Of a stretch of 27,174 nucleotides of DNA, positions 21,656 to 27,174 are shown in pieces. The notes beneath the pieces were generated by a model, which did not search any database, was not told the origin of the DNA, and saw only the letters and a program-made list of their open reading frames with translations. The stretch is from IMG/VR virus record IMGVR_UViG_3300046516_001406, positions 1-27,174 of that record. One strand, 5' to 3'. Both the position numbers and the translations under genes were made by a program. Source of the DNA: a virus. Every line of letters begins with the position of its first letter. Position 1 is the first letter of the stretch.

Positions 21656-24600
21656 TTGGAAGTCGCCGAACTCACCGCGACTCTTGACGCGAAACTCGAG
21701 CCGCTCGCGCGCGCCCTCTCGCAAGCTGACGCTCTCCTCGTGGCAACTAGACGCGAGCTGAAGTCGGTCGAGGAAGCGTCCGCCAAGGCGGGCGTTGCTA
21801 TGGGACAGGTGAAGATGCGCTCCGGCCAGGCTGCAGAAACGACCGGGGTGATCGAGGCGATCAAACGCGGCCTCGGCAGCCTGCGAGACAAAGCGGTGGA
21901 TACCACGCGGTCGCTCCGAGACGTGAAGATGACGTCGCGTCAGGCGGCGGAAGACACCGCCGTCACCGAGGTGCTGATCGCAAACCAAAACCGCCTCCAA
22001 AGACAGATACGCCAGACGAGGCGTGAACAGGCATTTGGTGGTGGGGGCGGAACGGGGCTAGGGGCCCTCGGATCCATCGTTCCGGGAGGCGGGCGAGCCA
22101 CAGGTGCCGCCTTCGGCGTCGCCGTCGCGGGCGCAGCGGCGCTCGCAGCCCCGTTGGCGCCAGCGGTAGGCATCATCGCCGCCATTCCCGGGCTCGTCGC
22201 CCCCGCGGTCGCCGCGCTCGGCGTACTCGCACTCTCGGGCTTCGGAGACGTCACGAAGGCGATCGGCGGAAACAAGAAGGCCTACCAGGATCTTCTGCCC
22301 GCGCAGAAAGCGTTCGTCGACTCGATCCGCCAGTTAGTTCCGCTTCTGAACGGCATGAAGCAGATCGTCGGGTCAAACCTGTTCGGGCCGATGGCCGCCG
22401 CGTTGCAGTCTGTCGCCCGCAACGCCTCCGCGCTCTCTCAGATCGGCGGGATCCTCCGAGGCATGTCGCAGTTGATCGGCAACATCGCCGCATCCTGGAT
22501 CAAGTTCCTCGGGTCGACGCAATTTCTTGACTCGTTCCGGCAGACGCTCTCGACCGTCGCCCCGATGTGGCAGCAACTGTCCGGAGCCATGCAGGCGGTC
22601 GTGCAAGGACTCGTCAACATGGGCGTCACGTTCAAGCCACTCGAGCAGTTCCTGACCGATGCCGCGGTGAAGGCCGCGAACTTTTTCAAGGAATGGTCGA
22701 AGAGCAAGGATGCGAAGGCGGCGAACGACGCGATCATCACGTCGCTGAAGCTGCTCGCCCAGACGGCGGACGCGCTCATCTCCATCATCAAGGGCCTCTT
22801 CGACATTCTCAAGCCGGTCGGCACGCTGCTGCTGTCTTCTCTCAACCCGCTCCTGAAAGAGTTCGGACAGTGGCTCCAGAAGAACTCGCAGACCATCTCC
22901 GGCGTTCTGATCAACGCGCTCGAAGGACTCATATCCGCCCTCAAGGGAGTCATCGCCTTCATTAAGCCGTTCGGGCCCACGATCGAGGAGGTCTTCAAGG
23001 TCTGGGGTGAGGCGATCAAGGGCATGGGGATGGAGGTCGAGTGGCTCGGCAATCACATGCACTGGCTGGCCGACGCGACGAACTGGGCGACCAAGAACGT
23101 AGTGAGCGCGGTCTCATGGATGGCGTCCGGAGTTTCGACGGCGATCGGCGGGATCAAGACCGTCATCCAGGACGTCGCGAACGGTCTGATCTGGCTCGTC
23201 AACCACATTCCGATCCCCACCTTCAAGACCGTACTCGGCATACCGATCCCCACCGGAGTGCGTTTCCTGAACATTGGCAGCGTCGATCTCAGTAGCAGCG
23301 GCGGGGGCAACCCGCCCGGAATCCAAGGTCCGACAGGATCGGGCGGCGGTGGTCAGCAATCGACCGTTCCTCCCGGAGTCCATGGAGCGAACACTGGCGG
23401 CAGCGGCTTCCCGAACTTTTCTCCCACGCCGATCAGCCCCACCGGCAGCGCCGATCCGTTCACGGGCGGCGCGGCGGGTTCGGGCGGCCGGACAAAGAAA
23501 AACACAGGCGCGAACGCCTACATCAACCCGTTCCTCGGCCGCGGCCAGGGCCGCATCGACCAAGGTCAGGATTTTAGCGGCAGCGGCCCGATTCTCGCGA
23601 TCGGTGACGGGATCGTCCGTCGGGCCGCCTCGAGCGGCACGGGCTGGCCGGGCGGCGGCTGGGTCAGCATCACCCTCACAAGTGGCCCGCGCGCGGGGTG
23701 GACGTACTACGTAGCCGAGTACCTCACCCCGAAGGTCAGCGCCGGACAGCACGTCCGCAAGGGACAGGTTATCGCCGAACAGAATGGCGGCATCGAGGCC
23801 GGGTGGGTCGCCAGTCCCACGCAGGGCAGCGCGATGGCGGGCAACGCCCTCTCGTCGCAGCTCGGACAGAACGCGATCCAGCGCGGCCTCTCCAGCGACC
23901 CGGGAGGCGTTCCGTCGCCTCAAGGTCAGGACTTCGCACGCTTCCTCGGCTCGATCGGTGTCGGAGGTCACGGACGGGCAAAGCAGCCATCAGCGCTCGA
24001 CCTGATCCTTCCCCCTGGCATGCAGGCCGGACTGGCGGCGGCGCAACAGGCTGTGGTGAGCGCGAAGGGTCCAGCGGCGATGGTGACGGCCGAGAAGGCG
24101 TACGTCGCAGAGCTCGAGAAGATTCAGACGCTCCTCGATCACGAGAAGATGACCGGCGACGCGCTCGTCCGTCTGAACAAAGAGAAGCTGCTCATCGCCA
24201 AGGACCTGAAGAAGGCGCAATCCGACCTGATCACGGTGGAGAACACGCAGCACGTCCTTGGCATCCTCCGTCCGGTGCTTGGGGGCACGCAAACGCCGGG
24301 TACCGGAATGACATCGCTGAGGAAAGAGTATGCAGCGATTGAGGCAGAAATACGGAAGAGCGGGATCGCCCTAGCAGGCAGAGCCGAACTCGTAATGAGG
24401 TTGGTCGCGCAGGCGATGGAGAAGCCGATCAGGGACTCGAAGATGCGCGACATCGTCCGCCAGTTGCTAGACGGAGTCAAGAGCGTGGTGGACTCTCGAG
24501 CAGCGGCGATCAAGACCGCAATCGCGGCAATCAAATCAGCGATGGACTCGATGCAGTCGACGGCGCTGTCGGCGTTCGACGCGATCAATCAGAAGTGGAA

Positions 24601-26023
24601 GTCGCCAGCGCAGCAGAAGCTAGACGCGATGCAGAAAGAGGATCAGGCCAATCAACTGAAGCAGAACTTGTCGGACGCGATCACCCAATACGGCGCCGGA
24701 TCTCAGCAGGCCAAGGATGCACAGCGCGCCATCGACGAAGCGGCGCTCGCGCAGCAGGCGCAGGATGAGCAGACGGCGCACGACGCCGCGGTGAAGGCGA
24801 AGAAGGACCAGTTCGAGAAGGAGTACGCCGCCCTCCAGATCCAGTTGGCGAAGACGCACGCGAGCGCGGAGACGGCCGCTCGAGCGCTGCGCACCCTTTA
24901 CAGGAAGTACGGTCTGACGCCAAGCTCGGTGCAGGCAGTGACCGACTGGAACACGGCGCAGAGCCTCTTCGTCGCTGGCATGGCCGGGTTGACGCAGGCG
25001 ATCAACAGCCTGTACACCGCCATCACTGGCAAGAAGGCTCCCGGTGGCGGCAAGGGAGGCGCTCCGATCATCAACCCGGACGACCCGCTCGGCGGCGGCG
25101 GGGGTGTTCCGGCGACCAACCTCATACCTCCAATGGACAAGCACAGGCCGTTCGGCTATGCGGCTGGCGGTCTCGCAAGGGCTGTCCCCGGCGGCATGTA
25201 CCGAGTCGCCGAAGCCGGGCACGACGAGATGATCATCCCGCTTGATCCCTCCCGGAGAAGCCGCGCGATGCAGTTGATGCACCACGCTGCGAATATCGTC
25301 GGCTTCGCCGACGGCGGAGTCCCCAAGCCGCCAAAGGGTCTGCTGCCGCAACTCGGCCCGGGACAAAAGATCAACCCCACAACCGGACTGCCGGACGTAC
25401 CAGCCTTCAGAGCAGCAGCGATGTACCTCAACGACGCAGGCCGGGATAAAAATGACACCCCGATCCTGTCGGCGCTCATCGGATCTCTCGGCCCGGGCGC
25501 GCAAGCAAAGGCGTCGATGCGCGCGACCACCACGTTCGACGGCTATCCGCTGCGACAAGGACTCTGGCGTGGCACTGGCGGTGTCGTCAACCAGCAGATG
25601 ATCTCGGGGTGGAAGTCACTGTTTCCCAACGTCGTGTTCGAGACCGGAACCCCGGGCGAGCAAATCTCGTGGATGCAGGCCGCCTCGCGATTGCCGCTCG
25701 GAGGCCAAGAACTCGGAGGTCTGATCCAGAACGCCTACGCAGGCGGGTCGAAGCGTGGGTCACTACTCGAGCACGCCACATCGCACGCCGTGCACTTCTC
25801 GAAGGGCGGCTACGTCCGCGCGCGCCCGGGCGGCACGCTCGCCCTCCTCGGCGAGGGCGGACGCGACGAGATGGTCACCCCGGTCGGAGGCGGCGGGGGC
25901 GGCGGAGACATCCACCATCACATCTACATCGACTCGACCGAGATCGCCCACACCATCACCGAGCGCCAGTTGCGGTCGAAGCGCTACGGCGGCGTCGGCT
26001 TCCAGAGCTCCACGCGAAGCTGA
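21656..26023 (+). CDS. Tape measure protein with degenerate M23-like domain
   Basis: The frame opens immediately after the chaperone TAG. I take TTG 21656 as start because the first residues (EVAELTATLDAKLEPLARALSQAD) are the conserved tape-measure opening and the next ATG (21800) would delete them; GAGG lies five bases upstream. The product has 1455 residues. A hydrophobic Ala/Gly/Pro-rich segment lies at residues 152-197. Helical regions flank a Gly/Pro-rich linker (545-620) and an M23-like domain at about 625-735 (RIDQGQDFSGSG, GWPGGGW, YVAEYLTP). A coiled coil spans roughly 994-1085. Paired GMYRVAEAGHDEMIIPL and GTLALLGEGGRDEMVTPV motifs mark the C-terminal part. By the usual 0.15 nm per residue this suggests a tail near 220 nm. 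It shares ATGA with the next gene. Confidence 0.9.
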   Translation: MEVAELTATLDAKLEPLARALSQADALLVATRRELKSVEEASAKAGVAMGQVKMRSGQAAETTGVIEAIKRGLGSLRDKAVDTTRSLRDVKMTSRQAAEDTAVTEVLIANQNRLQRQIRQTRREQAFGGGGGTGLGALGSIVPGGGRATGAAFGVAVAGAAALAAPLAPAVGIIAAIPGLVAPAVAALGVLALSGFGDVTKAIGGNKKAYQDLLPAQKAFVDSIRQLVPLLNGMKQIVGSNLFGPMAAALQSVARNASALSQIGGILRGMSQLIGNIAASWIKFLGSTQFLDSFRQTLSTVAPMWQQLSGAMQAVVQGLVNMGVTFKPLEQFLTDAAVKAANFFKEWSKSKDAKAANDAIITSLKLLAQTADALISIIKGLFDILKPVGTLLLSSLNPLLKEFGQWLQKNSQTISGVLINALEGLISALKGVIAFIKPFGPTIEEVFKVWGEAIKGMGMEVEWLGNHMHWLADATNWATKNVVSAVSWMASGVSTAIGGIKTVIQDVANGLIWLVNHIPIPTFKTVLGIPIPTGVRFLNIGSVDLSSSGGGNPPGIQGPTGSGGGGQQSTVPPGVHGANTGGSGFPNFSPTPISPTGSADPFTGGAAGSGGRTKKNTGANAYINPFLGRGQGRIDQGQDFSGSGPILAIGDGIVRRAASSGTGWPGGGWVSITLTSGPRAGWTYYVAEYLTPKVSAGQHVRKGQVIAEQNGGIEAGWVASPTQGSAMAGNALSSQLGQNAIQRGLSSDPGGVPSPQGQDFARFLGSIGVGGHGRAKQPSALDLILPPGMQAGLAAAQQAVVSAKGPAAMVTAEKAYVAELEKIQTLLDHEKMTGDALVRLNKEKLLIAKDLKKAQSDLITVENTQHVLGILRPVLGGTQTPGTGMTSLRKEYAAIEAEIRKSGIALAGRAELVMRLVAQAMEKPIRDSKMRDIVRQLLDGVKSVVDSRAAAIKTAIAAIKSAMDSMQSTALSAFDAINQKWKSPAQQKLDAMQKEDQANQLKQNLSDAITQYGAGSQQAKDAQRAIDEAALAQQAQDEQTAHDAAVKAKKDQFEKEYAALQIQLAKTHASAETAARALRTLYRKYGLTPSSVQAVTDWNTAQSLFVAGMAGLTQAINSLYTAITGKKAPGGGKGGAPIINPDDPLGGGGGVPATNLIPPMDKHRPFGYAAGGLARAVPGGMYRVAEAGHDEMIIPLDPSRRSRAMQLMHHAANIVGFADGGVPKPPKGLLPQLGPGQKINPTTGLPDVPAFRAAAMYLNDAGRDKNDTPILSALIGSLGPGAQAKASMRATTTFDGYPLRQGLWRGTGGVVNQQMISGWKSLFPNVVFETGTPGEQISWMQAASRLPLGGQELGGLIQNAYAGGSKRGSLLEHATSHAVHFSKGGYVRARPGGTLALLGEGGRDEMVTPVGGGGGGGDIHHHIYIDSTEIAHTITERQLRSKRYGGVGFQSSTRS

Positions 26024-27174
26024 TGGCAGGACCGATCCAGGCACTCAAGCACGCGGAGTCCGCCTGGATCAAGGTCGAGATCGCGTTCCCGAACAACTGG
26101 AACGACACCTCGCTCACATGGTCGGATGTGACGAACCGCGTCCGGTTCACCACCGACGGCGGCATCTCGTGGCAGCGGGGACGCGACGACGAGTTCCAGG
26201 AGATCGTCCCCGGCACGGTCAGCATCACCTTCAACAACCTCGACCGCGCCTTCGATCCCACCTACCCCGGCTCGCCCTACTTCCCATACGTCGACGGCGG
26301 TCGGCCGATCAGGATCACCTGTTACTACCCGACTCCGGCCACCGGATTCGTCCAGTTCATCGGCCAGATCGACGAGTGGGACATCTTCTGGCCTCCGGGA
26401 CGAGACGCCTACGTCGTCGCCACAGGACCGGAAATGATCGGCGCCCTCGCGAACTCCCACATCAACGCCAACGCCTTCCTATCGCTCACCGCACAAGCTC
26501 GTCTAGCAGACCTTATGGCCTACGCCGGGATTCCGGTCGCCCGGCAGAACTTCCTGAACGGGACGTATGCGATCCAGACCCAGCTCTACACGAACACCGA
26601 CGTCCTCGCCGCAGCGCAACAAGTCGCATCCTCCCAGAATCAGGTGTTCTACGAAACCCGAGACGGCATTTTCCAGACCAAGGGAGTCTTCTCAGGCGTA
26701 GGTGCTCTGGCGACGTCCTTCGGTGAAAAGACCGGCACAGAGATTCCGTTCTCGACCATCGACATCGCCAACAGCGGCGCCTATCTCTACACCGTCGTCG
26801 AGATGACAGCGGCTGTCGCCCAAGGCGGAGCCCAGGCGCCGGTCGTGACGGCAACGGTCGCTGGTGGCGGACTGCAGCGTTACGGCTACAGACCGTACGC
26901 GCGCAACATCGCGGCGCTCACCCAGGCGAACGCACAAAGCGCCGCGACCGCGATGGCGGCCCTGATCGCCGCCAAAGGATTGACGCGCGTCAAGTCGGTC
27001 GTGATTAGGCCGATGCGCGCCGCCGCGATCTCGTGGCCGGTCGTTCTGGCCGCCGACTTCGGAAACACTTGCACGTTCAACTACCTGCCGCCAGGGGGCG
27101 GACCGCGGTTCTCACAGGACATGATCATCCGGTCGATACGACACGAGATCAAACGAGACTGGGTCGTCACCTGG
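26023..27174 (+). CDS. Distal tail / hub-type minor tail protein (partial, runs off window)
   Basis: ATG 26023 overlaps the tape-measure stop (TGATG), and 384 codons remain open to the right edge. The N-terminal part (AWIKVEIAFPNNW, DVTNRVRFTTDGGISWQRGRDD, PGTVSITFNNLDRAFDP, PYFPYVDGGRPIRITCYY, FIGQIDEW) is typical of the minor tail protein that follows the tape measure in actinophages and forms the distal ring or baseplate hub. The middle has SLTAQARLADLMAYAGIP and VLAAAQQVASSQNQVFYETRDG, as in gp44/gp27-like hub proteins. The C-terminus is missing. Function by homology pattern and position. Confidence 0.75.
   Translation, partial: MAGPIQALKHAESAWIKVEIAFPNNWNDTSLTWSDVTNRVRFTTDGGISWQRGRDDEFQEIVPGTVSITFNNLDRAFDPTYPGSPYFPYVDGGRPIRITCYYPTPATGFVQFIGQIDEWDIFWPPGRDAYVVATGPEMIGALANSHINANAFLSLTAQARLADLMAYAGIPVARQNFLNGTYAIQTQLYTNTDVLAAAQQVASSQNQVFYETRDGIFQTKGVFSGVGALATSFGEKTGTEIPFSTIDIANSGAYLYTVVEMTAAVAQGGAQAPVVTATVAGGGLQRYGYRPYARNIAALTQANAQSAATAMAALIAAKGLTRVKSVVIRPMRAAAISWPVVLAADFGNTCTFNYLPPGGGPRFSQDMIIRSIRHEIKRDWVVTW

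Noticed and set aside
23114-23971. A 285-codon minus-strand frame opposite the tape measure
   Set aside because: No recognisable domain, Arg/Ala-rich shadow. The plus frame has the M23-like and tape-measure motifs.
1-27174. tRNA genes, insertion sequences, attachment sites, integrase or repressor genes
   Set aside because: I looked on both strands and found no cloverleaf-like segment, transposase motif or terminal inverted repeats. All strong coding frames are virion or cassette genes on the plus strand.

Overview
This window is a GC-rich stretch (G/C dominates third codon positions) of the virion-morphogenesis region of a long-tailed double-stranded DNA phage or prophage. Every supportable gene is on the + strand and the genes are packed end to end. 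The order portal, XkdF-type protease, scaffold, decoration protein, major capsid protein, connectors, tail tube, frameshifted tail chaperone, long tape measure and distal tail protein is that of a siphovirus; I see no contractile sheath. GC content, frequent GTG starts and a tape measure carrying the degenerate M23-like 'RIDQG.D(Y/F)SG' domain common in actinophages suggest an actinobacterial or similar high-GC host. I see no integrase, repressor, tRNA, transposon or CRISPR array. No gene-free stretch exceeds about 65 bases.

Layout. Bases 1-73 hold the tail of an upstream gene, followed by the portal gene (84-1697). Next comes an unusual block of about 11.5 kb (1694-13207) between portal and protease. 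It holds an Ig/FN3-like mini-protein, a cysteine-rich beta-helix protein with a signal-peptide-like N-terminus, two related beta-rich virion or adhesin-like proteins, two paralogous GT-A glycosyltransferases with small Cys-containing companions, a probable abundant virion protein, a 1432-residue arginine-rich protein made of about 33 degenerate repeats of roughly 41 residues, and a collagen-tipped pectate-lyase-like tailspike. A small beta-rich protein gene (13225-13578) separates this block from the protease.

The head module follows (13575-17513): protease, a larger DUF6582-type protein with an in-frame internal start that should produce a separate scaffold (as in lambda C/Nu3), a DUF2190-like decoration protein and the major capsid protein. 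Then come connector and neck genes (17522-20050), the tail tube (20115-20525), a tail assembly chaperone pair joined by a canonical -1 slippery heptamer GGGAAAC (21386-21392), the tape measure (TTG start at 21656) and the first 384 codons of a distal tail/hub protein running off the window.

Expression appears to rely on translational coupling: seven GTGA overlaps, two ATGA overlaps and three zero-gap stop/start junctions. A distinctive hexa-G Shine-Dalgarno motif (AAGGGGGG) precedes the scaffold, major capsid, tail-tube and 5590 genes, which suggests these are the most heavily translated products. The items most worth a second look are the arginine-rich repeat protein, the exported-looking cysteine-rich beta-helix protein, the capsid N-arm-like motif embedded in the protease, and the nested scaffold start.
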